Shown piece after piece: positions 1 through 9,396 of a DNA stretch of 64,000 nucleotides. Under the pieces are notes generated by a model. It worked only from the letters and a program-made list of their open reading frames with translations. It was not told the origin of the DNA and made no database searches. This stretch comes from Thalassospiraceae bacterium LMO-JJ14. GTDB lineage: Bacteria > Pseudomonadota > Alphaproteobacteria > Rhodospirillales > Casp-alpha2. A program made the position numbers and the translations under genes. Each line of letters starts with the position of its first letter. The stretch's first letter is position 1. The stretch spans positions 248,001 to 312,000 of the forward strand of contig CP134604.1 in NCBI GenBank assembly GCA_021555105.2, written 5' to 3'.

Positions 1-1
1 C

Positions 2-1369
2 AAGGACGTGGCGGGCTCGGGCAAAAGCGCCATCAGCTTCGATAAGGTGCCACTGGATACCGCCGGCCCCTATGCCGCCGAGGATGCCGACGTGACGCTC
101 AGGCTGCACCGGATGATGAAGCCGCGCCTGACCCGCGAACACATGGTCGGCGTCTATGAGCGCCTTGAGCGTCCGTTGATATACATTCTCGAGCGCATGG
201 AGCGGACCGGCATCAAGGTCGATGCCCAGAAACTCAAGGCATTCTCCGCCGACTTCGAGAAACGCATGGGCGAGCTTGAAATCCATGCGCACAAGCTGGC
301 AGGGCGCGAATTCAACGTCGGCTCGCCGAAGCAGGTCGGCGAAATCCTGTTCGATGAAATGTCGCTGGAAGGCGGCAAGAAGGGCAAGACCGGCGCCTAT
401 TCGACCAGCGCCGATGTCCTTGAGGACCTCGTCATTCAGGGTCATGAACTGCCCAGGACGATCCTCGACTGGCGGCAACTGCAGAAGCTGAAAAGCACCT
501 ACACCGACGCACTTGTCGAAACCATCAACCCCGATACGGGGCGCGTGCATACCTCGTTCAGCCAGGCCGTGACATCGACCGGGCGGTTGTCGTCGAACGA
601 TCCGAACCTGCAGAACATTCCGATCCGGTCCGATGAAGGCCGGAAAATCCGCCAGGCCTTCATCGCCGACAAGGGCCATGTGCTGATGTCGGCCGACTAT
701 TCGCAGATCGAACTCAGGCTGCTGGCCCACGTCGCCGATATCGATGTCCTGAAACAGGCCTTCGCGGACGGGCAGGATATCCATGCCATTACCGCGTCCC
801 AGGTCTTCGGCGTGCCGATCGACGGCATGGACCCGATGGTCCGCCGCCAGGCCAAGGCCATCAACTTCGGCATCATCTACGGCATTTCCGGGTTCGGCCT
901 GGCGCGCCAGCTCGGCATTCCCAGGGGCGAGGCGCAGCGCTACATCGATGCCTATTTCGAGCGTTATCCGGGCATCAAGGACTACATGGATAAGACCAAG
1001 CAACTGGCGCACGATCAGGGTTATGTCGAAACGCCGTTCGGGCGCAAATGCCATATGCGGGGCATCAATGAAAAGAACCAGGCACTCAGGGGCAACGCTG
1101 AACGCGCCGCCATCAACGCCCCGATTCAGGGCGGGGCGGCCGATATCATCAAGCTCGCCATGACCCGCGTACCGGCCGCTCTTGAAGACGCAAAGCTAAG
1201 CGCGCGCATGCTTTTGCAGGTGCACGATGAACTGATCTTCGAAGTGCCGGAAGGCGAAGTCGAAAAAACCCGCGCGCTGGTCAAGGACGTGATGGAAAGC
1301 GCCGCGCAACTCAACGTGCCGCTGGAAGTCGACATCGGCACCGGCGACAACTGGGACGAGGCGCACTAG
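2..1369 (+). CDS. polA: DNA polymerase I, C-terminal part (partial at window edge)
   Basis: Repair and Okazaki-fragment polymerase. The reading frame is open to the first bases of the window, so the 5' part lies outside and the GTG at 8 is not the real start. About the first 40 residues hold the end of the 3'-5' exonuclease domain (YAAEDADVTLRLH, the Exo III motif with its Asp). The polymerase domain follows with motif A (SADYSQIELR), motif B (RRQAKAINFGIIYG) and motif C (QVHDELIFE), so proofreading and polymerase both look intact. Its TAG stop overlaps the TAG stop of convergent msrQ in the four bases CTAG. Confidence 0.97.
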   Translation, partial: KDVAGSGKSAISFDKVPLDTAGPYAAEDADVTLRLHRMMKPRLTREHMVGVYERLERPLIYILERMERTGIKVDAQKLKAFSADFEKRMGELEIHAHKLAGREFNVGSPKQVGEILFDEMSLEGGKKGKTGAYSTSADVLEDLVIQGHELPRTILDWRQLQKLKSTYTDALVETINPDTGRVHTSFSQAVTSTGRLSSNDPNLQNIPIRSDEGRKIRQAFIADKGHVLMSADYSQIELRLLAHVADIDVLKQAFADGQDIHAITASQVFGVPIDGMDPMVRRQAKAINFGIIYGISGFGLARQLGIPRGEAQRYIDAYFERYPGIKDYMDKTKQLAHDQGYVETPFGRKCHMRGINEKNQALRGNAERAAINAPIQGGAADIIKLAMTRVPAALEDAKLSARMLLQVHDELIFEVPEGEVEKTRALVKDVMESAAQLNVPLEVDIGTGDNWDEAH

Positions 1370-2055
1370 GCCGCGCGGAGCTTCCGCTTCAACGGCTCTA
1401 CGGCGCGCATCATCATCAGCGAAGCGAAGATCGCACCATAGACCAGCGGTTCATACTGCAAGCCCTTGCGCATCATGAAGAAATGCAGGCACGCCGCCGC
1501 ACCGGCGACATAGACGGCCTTGTGCAGTTTGTTCCAGTTCCTGCCGCCGATCCGCTTGATCCAGCCCTTGGTCGAGGTAACGGCAAGCGGGATCAGGCAC
1601 ACAAGCGCCAGCATGCCGACCGTGATGTACCAGCGCTTGACGATATCTTCCCAGATCGCCGTCCAATTGAAGAACTGGTCAAGCACGACATAGTTGGATA
1701 CATGCAGCACCACATAAAAGAACGCGAACAGACCTAGAAGCCGGCGCAGACGCACGACCTGCTTCCAGCCGCTGAGAATGCGCAGCGGCGTCACCGCAAG
1801 CCCGATCAGCAAGAAGCGGAGCGCCCAGTCACCGAGATAGCGGTTGATGAATTCGACCGGGTTCGCCGTCAGGCCACGGCCGCCGAGAAGGACCGCGTCG
1901 GCGACCAGCCAGCCGAGCCACGCCAGCGGTGCCAGACACAAAACCCAGACCGCAGGCTTGATGACCCAGACCATCGGATCGCGGCGCTTTGCATGTGCGC
2001 GATGGACTGTTTCAGCGGAAGCACCGGCATTCATCATTGTGTCGGATGTCGTCAT
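1366..2055 (-). CDS. msrQ: MsrQ, haem-binding membrane subunit of methionine sulfoxide reductase
   Basis: Inner-membrane cytochrome b-type protein that passes electrons to periplasmic MsrP for repair of oxidised methionines. It has about six hydrophobic segments and the family signature around LRRLLGLFAFFYVVLHVSNY, followed by conserved His residues in NKLHKAVYVAGAAACLHFF. The gene lies 28 bases downstream of msrP on the same strand. The frame runs open further upstream inside msrP. I chose the ATG at 2055 (MTTSDTMM), giving 229 residues. An ATG at 1974 (MVWVIKPAV) would give 202 residues, nearer the E. coli length, so the start is uncertain. Confidence 0.92.
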   Translation of the reverse strand: MTTSDTMMNAGASAETVHRAHAKRRDPMVWVIKPAVWVLCLAPLAWLGWLVADAVLLGGRGLTANPVEFINRYLGDWALRFLLIGLAVTPLRILSGWKQVVRLRRLLGLFAFFYVVLHVSNYVVLDQFFNWTAIWEDIVKRWYITVGMLALVCLIPLAVTSTKGWIKRIGGRNWNKLHKAVYVAGAAACLHFFMMRKGLQYEPLVYGAIFASLMMMRAVEPLKRKLRAA

Positions 2056-2083
2056 GCGCCAGGGCGGTACTTTGGGGCGGCTC

Positions 2084-3052
2084 TTAATGCCATTTGCGCA
2101 AATCCATGTCCGTGTACAGACCGGCGACCTCTTCTTCATAGCCGTTGAACATCAGCGTCTTGCGTTTGAAGATTTCACCGATCCTGCGTTCCGAAGCCTG
2201 TGACCAGCGCGGGTGACTGACGGCCGGATTGACGTTGGAGTAAAATCCGTATTCCCGCGCCGCCGCTTCGTTCCAGCTGGTCGGCGGCATGGCGCTCTGG
2301 AACTTGATTTTAACGATCGACTTGATCGATTTGTAGCCGTACTTCCACGGCACAACGAGCCGCACCGGCGCCCCGTTCTGGTTCGGCAGAACTTCGCCGT
2401 ACAGACCGACCGACAGAAAAGACAACGGGTTCATCGCCTCGTCGATCCTGAGCCCTTCCTTATAAGGCCATTTCAGAACCGGATAGCGCTGCCCCGGCAT
2501 TTGTTCCGGATCGAGCAGTGTTTCGAAGTAAACATACTTGGCGTCGGACGTCGGCTCGAAGCGCTTGAGGACATCCGCGAGCGGAATACCGACCCACGGC
2601 ACCACCATCGACCACGCTTCGACGCAACGGAAACGATAAACCCGCTCTTCCAGCGTATGCGGTTTGATCAGGTCTTCGAACGAGATTTTGCCGGGCTTGG
2701 CGCATGCCCCTTCGACGGCGATGGACCAGGGCTCCGGCTTGAAGTCCTGGGCGTTCGCCTTGGGGTCGCGCTTGCCTGTGCCGAATTCATAAAAATTGTT
2801 GTAGCCCGTGATGTCTTCGTAATCGTTAACCGGATCGTTTTCCGGCAGGCTATCCGCCGACCATCTGGTTTTCTTCACGCCCGAAAGCGGCGTGCGTGCC
2901 GCCAATGCCGGCAAGGACGGCAGCGCACCCGCCGCCAGTCCGACACCCGCCAGTGCCGCCGTTTTGAGAAAGGCGCGGCGGTTGTCGAAGACGGATTTCG
3001 GCGTTATTTCCGAGCCGAGTACGTCCGAGGCCTTGCGGTTTTTGATTAGCAT
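2084..3052 (-). CDS. msrP: MsrP, periplasmic molybdopterin methionine sulfoxide reductase
   Basis: Catalytic subunit of the MsrPQ system, which reduces methionine sulfoxide in periplasmic proteins. The N-terminus has a Tat signal (NRRAFLKTA at residues 24-32, followed by a hydrophobic stretch and ALA), as expected for a protein that folds with its Mo cofactor before export. The oxidoreductase molybdopterin-binding domain follows; Cys143 in FRCVEAWSM fits the Mo-ligating cysteine of the sulfite-oxidase fold. 322 residues, usual for the family. It forms an operon with msrQ. Confidence 0.95.
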   Translation of the reverse strand: MLIKNRKASDVLGSEITPKSVFDNRRAFLKTAALAGVGLAAGALPSLPALAARTPLSGVKKTRWSADSLPENDPVNDYEDITGYNNFYEFGTGKRDPKANAQDFKPEPWSIAVEGACAKPGKISFEDLIKPHTLEERVYRFRCVEAWSMVVPWVGIPLADVLKRFEPTSDAKYVYFETLLDPEQMPGQRYPVLKWPYKEGLRIDEAMNPLSFLSVGLYGEVLPNQNGAPVRLVVPWKYGYKSIKSIVKIKFQSAMPPTSWNEAAAREYGFYSNVNPAVSHPRWSQASERRIGEIFKRKTLMFNGYEEEVAGLYTDMDLRKWH

Positions 3053-3244
3053 TGAACTCTCCTGTTCACGCGAATTTCCAGTATTGTCATGCCCGCCGGT
3101 ATAAACGGCAAGCAGCGGACGGTTGCCATCTGTCCCTTAGATAGCGTATTCGATGGTTTGGGCGCCACTAACGACCGTTCACAATTTCGCCAGCAGGCGT
3201 TATCAGTAACACGTTCCCCGGGCGCCGGTCGTCGGAAGTATCAT

Positions 3245-3913
3245 ATGCGCGTTCTTTATCACCTCTGGCTTTCGCCCTTTTCCAGAAAAGTCCGTATCGT
3301 TCTGGGCGAGAAGCGGATCGACTTCGAGATGAAAGCCGAGAATGTCTGGCGCCGACGCGAGGAGTTCCTGGCGATCAATCCGATGGGCGAAGTCCCGGTC
3401 CTGGTCGAACCGGACGGCACAGCGCTTTCCGGCTCGCAGGTGATTTCTGAATTCCTCGACGAAATGCATCCCGACCCGCCGCTGCTGGGCCGCCAGCCTT
3501 TTCAGCGTGCCGAGGTGCGGCGCCTCGTCGACTGGTTCGACCGTAAATTCAATACCGAGGTCACCGAGAAACTCGTCGGTGAAAAATTCATGAAACGGTT
3601 TCTCGGCCTGGGTGAGCCGGACTCGGCACAGGTCCGCGCCGGTCACAGCAACGTCCACACGCACATGGAATACATTTCCTATCTGGTCGAGCGCCGTAAA
3701 TGGCTGGCCGGTGATGAACTGTCACTGGCCGACATCACCGCCGCCGCGCATCTCTCGACCCTGGATTACATCGGCGACGTGCCGTGGAGCGCGCATGAAA
3801 GCGCCAAGGACTGGTATGCGCGGATCAAGTCACGGCCGAGCTTCCGGCCGTTGCTGTCGGACCGCATTCCGAGCGCCCCGCCGCCCAAGCATTACGCCGA
3901 TCTGGATTTCTGA
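3245..3913 (+). CDS. glutathione S-transferase family protein
   Basis: Cytosolic GST-fold protein of 222 residues. An N-terminal thioredoxin-like domain contains LSPFSRKVRIVLGEK and the cis-Pro region NPMGEVPVLVEPDG with SGSQVISEFL for glutathione binding. A helical C-terminal domain follows, with the N-capping LADITAAAHLS. The open frame reaches back to 3089, but the ATG at 3245 is preceded by GGAAG and starts the domain correctly (MRVLYHLWLSPFSRK). The C-terminus (PPPKHYADLDF) resembles GSTs that in many alphaproteobacteria sit directly before queG; no queG follows here. Confidence 0.88.
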   Translation: MRVLYHLWLSPFSRKVRIVLGEKRIDFEMKAENVWRRREEFLAINPMGEVPVLVEPDGTALSGSQVISEFLDEMHPDPPLLGRQPFQRAEVRRLVDWFDRKFNTEVTEKLVGEKFMKRFLGLGEPDSAQVRAGHSNVHTHMEYISYLVERRKWLAGDELSLADITAAAHLSTLDYIGDVPWSAHESAKDWYARIKSRPSFRPLLSDRIPSAPPPKHYADLDF

Positions 3914-3960
3914 GATCGTCCACGCATGCTTCGAGACGGCGTCTCGAAGGATGGGGCAGT

Positions 3961-4716
3961 TCAGTCGGTCTTAACGTCCATCTTTTCGATGTTGATGCGG
4001 GCCAGTCGCCCGGCCTCGCCGTCGGGATCAAGTTCAAGCACCCTGAGCCAGTCGGCGCGCGCGGCCTCATCGTTACCGCCAAGCCGGAACAGGATACCGC
4101 GTTCCAGCAACGCCGGCGGATCGTCCGGCGTCAAAAGCAGGGCCGTCTCTATATCCGCTTTGGCCTTCCCGAGTTCATCCAGATACCTGTAGGCGCTGGC
4201 GCGGAAGGTATAGGCCTCGGCGAATTTCGGATCCGCGGAAATTGCGTTGGTCAGATCCTCGACCGCGCCTTTGTAGTCCGCCATGGCGGCACGGGCCTGG
4301 GCCCGGTCAGCCAATACCTCCGGGCGGCCCCGAAGCAGCTTGACCGCTTCGCTGAGCGCCGCTTCGGCACGCGGCGCATCGCCCTCTAAAAGCCAGGCCT
4401 GCCCGGCCTGGGCAAGAATCTGCCCCTTGAATTCAGGCTCGGCGACAATGGTTTCAGCCAGCACTTCGAGCCTGCGGGCGGCATACTCCGGCTGCCCCGA
4501 ATACAACAACGCGACCGCGGCGCAGTGCTCGGCGGCAGCCCCACCCCCCAGGGCTTTCCAAGCCGTCGCCATCTCGAACGCGCCATTCGGCTTGGACGGT
4601 GCAAGCGCCATGCACTTGGCGTATTCCCGGGCATGATCGATTTCGTCCGCACGGGCGGATAGCGGCACACACAAGGCCGCCATGCAAATAATCACCTGCA
4701 GACGAAGACTGGTCAT
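3961..4716 (-). CDS. exported tetratricopeptide-repeat protein
   Basis: 251 residues. A Sec signal peptide (about residues 1-23, ending SARA-DE) is followed by several TPR-like helical repeats, the clearest being ADYKGAVEDLTNAISADPKFAEAYTFRASAYRYLDELGKAKADIETALLLTPDDPPALLERG. TPRs mediate protein contacts, so a periplasmic scaffold role is likely, but no specific function can be assigned. The gene lies opposite to its neighbours, convergent with the GST and divergent from the SDR. Confidence 0.8.
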   Translation of the reverse strand: MTSLRLQVIICMAALCVPLSARADEIDHAREYAKCMALAPSKPNGAFEMATAWKALGGGAAAEHCAAVALLYSGQPEYAARRLEVLAETIVAEPEFKGQILAQAGQAWLLEGDAPRAEAALSEAVKLLRGRPEVLADRAQARAAMADYKGAVEDLTNAISADPKFAEAYTFRASAYRYLDELGKAKADIETALLLTPDDPPALLERGILFRLGGNDEAARADWLRVLELDPDGEAGRLARINIEKMDVKTD

Positions 4717-4837
4717 CGCCCTGCCCTGCCTTTGAGGTTATAATTCCGATAAAGCATATCCAGGCTTCTACGGCGCTCCGCCGGCTCCGGCAAGTCCGCA
4801 GAAGAAACCCTGAGAAATATGTGCAAGGAGTGTATCG

Positions 4838-5728
4838 GTGACAAGACGCGGCGGCCCCCGGCTATTCTGTTTCGGCATCGGCTATTCCGCCGAGGCCCTG
4901 ATCCGGCAGCTTTCGGTTGCCGACTGGACCGTGTGCGGGACCGCCCGCGACCCGGACAAGGTGCGGCGCCTGATCGCCAGCGGCGTTGATACGCATCTTT
5001 GGAGTGGGGAAGTTCTCAGCAGCACCATCCGGGACAGGTTGAATGCATCGAGCCATGTTCTTGTTTCCGTCCCGCCGGATGAAAAAGGCGACCCGGTCCT
5101 GAACGCCGCCCAGGAAGCCATTCAGGCCATGCCATCGCTGAATTGGCTCGGCTATCTTTCAACGACAGGGGTTTACGGCGACACGGGCGGTGCCTGGGTC
5201 AAGGAAGACGCCGCGGTGAATCCGTCCAGTGCGCGTTCGATACGGCGGGTCGATGCGGAACAGGGCTGGCTTGCCCTGCAGCGCGATCATGGTGTCCCTG
5301 TGCATGTTTTCCGTCTGGCGGGGATTTACGGGCCGGGCCGCTCCGTCTTCGACCAGATCCGTGCCGGACGCGCCAAAAGAATAAACAAACCCGGCCATGC
5401 TTTTTCACGTATTCACGTCGATGATATTGCCCGTGTCCTGGCCGCATCCATCGCCAAGCCCAATCCGGGCGCAATCTACAATGTCTGCGACAACGAACCG
5501 GCCCCACCCGCCGAGGTAACGGCATATGCCGCGCACCTGCTCGGAAAAGACCCGCCGCCGCTGGAGGAATTCGACACCGTCAAGGAACGCATGAGCCCGA
5601 TGGCGCTCAGTTTCTGGAACGACAACCGGCGTGTCGACAACGCCCGTATCCGCAAAGAACTGGGCGTGCGGCTTAAATATCCCGATTACCGCTCAGGTCT
5701 GCAGCATATCCTGATTGAGGAAGGCTGA
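4838..5728 (+). CDS. SDR-family NAD(P)-dependent epimerase/dehydratase-like protein (YeeZ-like)
   Basis: Extended/atypical short-chain dehydrogenase of 296 residues. The N-terminal Rossmann fold has FCFGIGYSAEALIRQL, a GxGxxxxxL-type nucleotide-binding loop, and the substrate region has STTGVYGD. The GTG start at 4838 follows AAGGAG at about 8 bases spacing. Its substrate is unknown. Similar genes in alphaproteobacteria occur next to queG and the GST above. The stop codon directly abuts the stop of the convergent carbonic anhydrase gene. Confidence 0.85.
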   Translation: MTRRGGPRLFCFGIGYSAEALIRQLSVADWTVCGTARDPDKVRRLIASGVDTHLWSGEVLSSTIRDRLNASSHVLVSVPPDEKGDPVLNAAQEAIQAMPSLNWLGYLSTTGVYGDTGGAWVKEDAAVNPSSARSIRRVDAEQGWLALQRDHGVPVHVFRLAGIYGPGRSVFDQIRAGRAKRINKPGHAFSRIHVDDIARVLAASIAKPNPGAIYNVCDNEPAPPAEVTAYAAHLLGKDPPPLEEFDTVKERMSPMALSFWNDNRRVDNARIRKELGVRLKYPDYRSGLQHILIEEG

Positions 5729-6367
5729 TCAGTGAACCGGCTCGAAACCGCCGCTTTTTGAATCGTAGATTTCCAGCTGTGCGGTTTCGATGTCGAAGAA
5801 CCAGCCATGCAGTTTTAACGATTTTTCCGCGATGCGCTCGCGTATCCAGGGGAAAGTGGTCAGGTTTTCAAGCGACACCAGAACCGAATTTCGTTCGCAC
5901 GCACGCTGCGTTTCCTCAGGCGTCGCATCCGGCATGGTCGCCAGCACGCGGCGATGTGCAGATGACAGCATGGAAACCCATGCCGGGACGAAATGATAAC
6001 CGTCCTTGACGATTTCCTTACCCCGGATCATGGCTTCGATGCCGCCGCAATGTGCATGGCCGAGAACGATGATGTTCGGCACGTCGAGACCCAGAACGGC
6101 GAATTCCAGGGCCGCGCTGGTGCCGTGAAAAGTGCCTTCCTCTTCCATCGGGGGTACCAGATTGGCGACGTTGCGGATCATGAAGATGTCGCCGGGCTCG
6201 GCACGGAACACCAAGGCCGGGTCGACCCGGGAATCCGAGCATGCAATGACGGCGGCCTGCGGCTTCTGACCGGCCTCGACCAACTGGCGCAGGCGGATTT
6301 CGTGATCTTCGGGCATGCCGTTGCGAAATGCGCGATACCCGCTCAGCATCCGTTCGATTGCATCCAT
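5729..6367 (-). CDS. beta-class carbonic anhydrase
   Basis: Zinc enzyme interconverting CO2 and bicarbonate in the cytosol. The zinc ligands are visible: Cys43 in IACSDSRVDP (with the Asp45/Arg47 dyad) and His104/Cys107 in GHAHCGGI. 212 residues, normal for the class. The gene starts 2 bases after the alpha/beta hydrolase stop on the same strand, so the two are probably co-transcribed. Confidence 0.95.
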   Translation of the reverse strand: MDAIERMLSGYRAFRNGMPEDHEIRLRQLVEAGQKPQAAVIACSDSRVDPALVFRAEPGDIFMIRNVANLVPPMEEEGTFHGTSAALEFAVLGLDVPNIIVLGHAHCGGIEAMIRGKEIVKDGYHFVPAWVSMLSSAHRRVLATMPDATPEETQRACERNSVLVSLENLTTFPWIRERIAEKSLKLHGWFFDIETAQLEIYDSKSGGFEPVH

Positions 6368-6369
6368 AG

Positions 6370-7137
6370 TTATGCTTTCTCCAACAGTGTCGCGACCGTC
6401 CGTGTCAGGCGATCCAGATCCTGCGGTTCTGATAGTCTGTGATCACCGGCTTTGACAAACTGAATTTCCACATCCGCGCTTTTGATCTGCTGCATGATCT
6501 TCAAAGCCGTCTGCCAGGGGACATCGGCATCTTCGATCCCGTGGATCAGGCGCACGGGCATGTCGAGGTCGATTTCACGGTTGAGCAGCAGATGGTTATC
6601 CCCCTCATCCAGCAAGGATTTGCGGATTCTGTAAGGTTCCTGATCGTCATAGCAGTTGGGAATATCGCAATACCCCTGACGATCCATTTGTGACAGTTGA
6701 TCCGGGGTCAGCGCCGGCGGGATCAGATCTCGGGTAAAATCCGGCGCCGCGGCGATCCCGACAAGACCGGCGACCCGATCCGGCCGTTCAAGCGCACACA
6801 GCAGCATGATCCAGCCGCCCATCGACGAGCCGACAAGGATCTGCGGCCCTTCGGCAACGTTATCAAGGACATGCACCGCATCGTCGGCCCAACGGCCGAT
6901 GGTCCCGTCCTCGAACGCGCCGGAAGATTCACCGTGACCGAAATAGTCGAAGCGTGTAAAGGCATGCCCCCGGGATATACAGAATTTCTCTAGAGCAATT
7001 GCCTTACCGCCCTGCATATCGGATTTGAACCCGGTCAGGAACATCACACCCGGCGACTTGCCAGCGGTGTGGCGGTAGGCAATCATCGAACCATCCTCAC
7101 GGGTAAGGATTTCTGGGGCTTTTGTTTGATCGGACAT
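6370..7137 (-). CDS. alpha/beta hydrolase (ABHD10-like serine esterase)
   Basis: 255-residue alpha/beta-hydrolase. The nucleophile elbow is GSSMGGW with Ser105; LIHGIEDADVPW and AGDHRL supply the expected acid and histidine. The early FDYFGHGESSG is typical of ABHD10-type hydrolases, some of which are thioesterases or depalmitoylases. The substrate is not known. It is first in a two-gene operon with the carbonic anhydrase and divergent from the glycosyltransferase pair. Confidence 0.88.
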   Translation of the reverse strand: MSDQTKAPEILTREDGSMIAYRHTAGKSPGVMFLTGFKSDMQGGKAIALEKFCISRGHAFTRFDYFGHGESSGAFEDGTIGRWADDAVHVLDNVAEGPQILVGSSMGGWIMLLCALERPDRVAGLVGIAAAPDFTRDLIPPALTPDQLSQMDRQGYCDIPNCYDDQEPYRIRKSLLDEGDNHLLLNREIDLDMPVRLIHGIEDADVPWQTALKIMQQIKSADVEIQFVKAGDHRLSEPQDLDRLTRTVATLLEKA

Positions 7138-7160
7138 GCAGGCTCCCGTATTAAACTGTA

Positions 7161-8369
7161 ATGGTCATGAAAGACAGCGCACACCTTAACATCGACGACG
7201 ACGAGATGGCACGTCCTGAAGGCCGGCCGCCGACGGTTCTGCAGATTCTGCCCGCCCTGGGCGGTAGCGGCGGCGTCGAGCGCGGCACCGTCGAAATCGC
7301 CGGCGCAATCAACGCCGCGGGCGGGCGGGCGATTGTCGCATCGGAGGGCGGATTGCTGGTGCACGACCTGTCGCGCGTCAACGCCGAACACGTTATCCTG
7401 CCGGTTGCCTCAAAAAATCCCGTTGTCATGTACCGCAACGTCCAGCGCCTCATCGACCTGATCCGCCAAGAGCACGTCGACGTGGTACATGTGCGATCGC
7501 GCGCCCCGGCATGGAGTGCGTATTTCGCCTGCCAACGGACGAAAGTGCCGCTGGTGACCACGTTTCACGGCACCTATTCGATCGGCAACTGGATCAAACG
7601 CAAATATAACGCGGTGATGACGTTCGGCGACCGGGTCATTGCCATTTCCTCATTTATCGGCGGCCATGTGCGCCGCCACTATGGCGTGCCTGTAGATAAA
7701 ATCCGCGTCATTCACCGCGGCGTCGATCTGGAACGATTCGATCCGGAAAAAATATCCGCCGAACGGGTCATCAAGCTGTCGACGGACTGGCGGCTGCCGG
7801 ACGGTGTGCCCATCATCATGCTGCCGGGCCGACTGACACGCTGGAAAGGCCAGTTGGTCGTCATCGACGCCATCGCCAGGATGGCGCGCAAGGATATCCG
7901 CTGCCTTTTGGTCGGCAGCGATCAGGGGCGCGAGGAATACCGCCGTGAACTGGAAAACCGCATCGTGCAGCACGGCCTTGAGGAAGTGGTACGGATCGTC
8001 GATCACTGCGATGACATGCCGGCAGCCTATAAACTGACCGATCTCGTTATTTCTGCCTCGACCGATCCGGAAGCCTTCGGGCGCATCGTCTGCGAGGCCC
8101 AGGCCATGGGCCGGCCCGTCATCGCCACGGATCATGGCGGCGCCAGGGAAACCGTTATACCCGAGGTCACGGGCTGGCTGACGCCGCCCGGCGATTCCGA
8201 CGCCCTGGCCAAGGCCATCGAAACCGGTCTGTCGCTGGACAGCGCCGCGCGCAACAAGCTCGCCGACACGGCCATTGCTCACGTCCGCAAAAACTTCTCG
8301 AAAACCCAGATGTGCGACAAAACGCTCGATGTCTATAACGAGGTGCTGGCGGACCGGGGCCGCGCCTGA
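7161..8369 (+). CDS. glycosyltransferase family 4 (GT-B fold)
   Basis: Transfers a sugar from a nucleotide donor to a cell-surface glycan. The N-terminal acceptor domain begins with VLQILPALGGSGGVERGTVEIAGAI. The C-terminal donor domain has the GT4 E-x7-E motif in STDPEAFGRIVCEAQAMGRPVIATDHGGARETV. 402 residues. The next gene, a GT9 heptosyltransferase-like enzyme, begins 5 bases after this stop, which suggests lipopolysaccharide core or another surface glycan. Confidence 0.92.
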   Translation: MVMKDSAHLNIDDDEMARPEGRPPTVLQILPALGGSGGVERGTVEIAGAINAAGGRAIVASEGGLLVHDLSRVNAEHVILPVASKNPVVMYRNVQRLIDLIRQEHVDVVHVRSRAPAWSAYFACQRTKVPLVTTFHGTYSIGNWIKRKYNAVMTFGDRVIAISSFIGGHVRRHYGVPVDKIRVIHRGVDLERFDPEKISAERVIKLSTDWRLPDGVPIIMLPGRLTRWKGQLVVIDAIARMARKDIRCLLVGSDQGREEYRRELENRIVQHGLEEVVRIVDHCDDMPAAYKLTDLVISASTDPEAFGRIVCEAQAMGRPVIATDHGGARETVIPEVTGWLTPPGDSDALAKAIETGLSLDSAARNKLADTAIAHVRKNFSKTQMCDKTLDVYNEVLADRGRA

Positions 8370-8374
8370 TCGCG

Positions 8375-9325
8375 ATGACGGACAACGGATCAGCGCGCAA
8401 AAACATCCTCGTCATTAAATTGGGCGCGCTCGGCGACGTTATTCAGGCATTGGGGCCTATGGCGGCGATTCGCCGCCGGCATGGCGCCGATCATATTACA
8501 GTGCTGACGACCGAGCCCTATGGCGAGCTCATCAAGGCCGCCGGTGTCTGCGATGAGGTGATCATCGATACGCGGCCGAAGTTCGCGGACATCTGCAAAT
8601 GGCTGTCGCTCAGGAAAACCCTGCGTTCAGGGGATTTTTCGCGGGTCTACGATCTGCAGACCTCGGATCGCTCCAGCAGTTATTTCAGGTTGTTCTGGCC
8701 CGGACCGCGCCCGGCGTGGTCCGGCATCGCCGCCGGATGCGCGTTCCGCCACGACAATCCAAAGCGCGATTTCATGCATACCGTCGAACGCCAGGCCGAG
8801 CAGCTTGCCAAGGCAGGTATAGAAGACGTTGCGCTCACCGATCTGGGGCCTGTCGTCAGTGATATATCGCACCTCAAACTGCCGGAAAAATATTGCCTGA
8901 TCGTGCCCGGCGGGGCCGAACACCGCCCCGCCAAACGCTGGCCCCGGGAGAGTTATCGTGCCCTTATCCAAAAGCTGGACGGCGCAGACATCACCCCCGT
9001 GCTCTGCGGCACGGCATCCGAACGGCCGCTCTGCGCTGCCGTGATCGAAGGCTCGATCACGGCCCGGAACATTGCCGGAGAGACATCGCTGGTCGACCTT
9101 GTCACGGTTGCCAAGCGCGCCGCCTTTGCCGTCGGCAATGACAACGGCACGATGCACATTACAGCGTTTGCCGGCATCCCGTCGGTCGTTCTTTATTCGC
9201 ATGCCTCCGACCCGGCGCTCTGTGCGCAGCGGGGCGCCAATGTGACGATCCTGCGCCGTCAGCCGCTCAGCGCAATCGGTGTCGAAGAAGTTTACGCGGC
9301 ACTGCCTGTTGAAGGCGGTTCTTGA
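8375..9325 (+). CDS. glycosyltransferase family 9 (heptosyltransferase-like)
   Basis: GT-B enzyme of the ADP-heptose:LPS heptosyltransferase family, 316 residues. It begins with NILVIKLGALGDVIQALGPM, the characteristic N-terminal glycine-rich strand. The C-terminal part has KRWPRESYRALIQKL and GNDNGTMHITAFAGIPSVVLY, matching the GT9 nucleotide-sugar site. It is translationally close-coupled to the GT4 gene. Exact acceptor unknown. Confidence 0.92.
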   Translation: MTDNGSARKNILVIKLGALGDVIQALGPMAAIRRRHGADHITVLTTEPYGELIKAAGVCDEVIIDTRPKFADICKWLSLRKTLRSGDFSRVYDLQTSDRSSSYFRLFWPGPRPAWSGIAAGCAFRHDNPKRDFMHTVERQAEQLAKAGIEDVALTDLGPVVSDISHLKLPEKYCLIVPGGAEHRPAKRWPRESYRALIQKLDGADITPVLCGTASERPLCAAVIEGSITARNIAGETSLVDLVTVAKRAAFAVGNDNGTMHITAFAGIPSVVLYSHASDPALCAQRGANVTILRRQPLSAIGVEEVYAALPVEGGS

Positions 9326-9396
9326 CGCCTTGCGCGGCGCGCTTTAACTACGCCCTGAAACTTGTTGCTACGTTTGAATTTTAAGGCATTCGATCC

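Noticed and set aside
2213-3049. Long open frame antisense to msrP
   Set aside because: No start signal or domain; codon pattern is the shadow of msrP.
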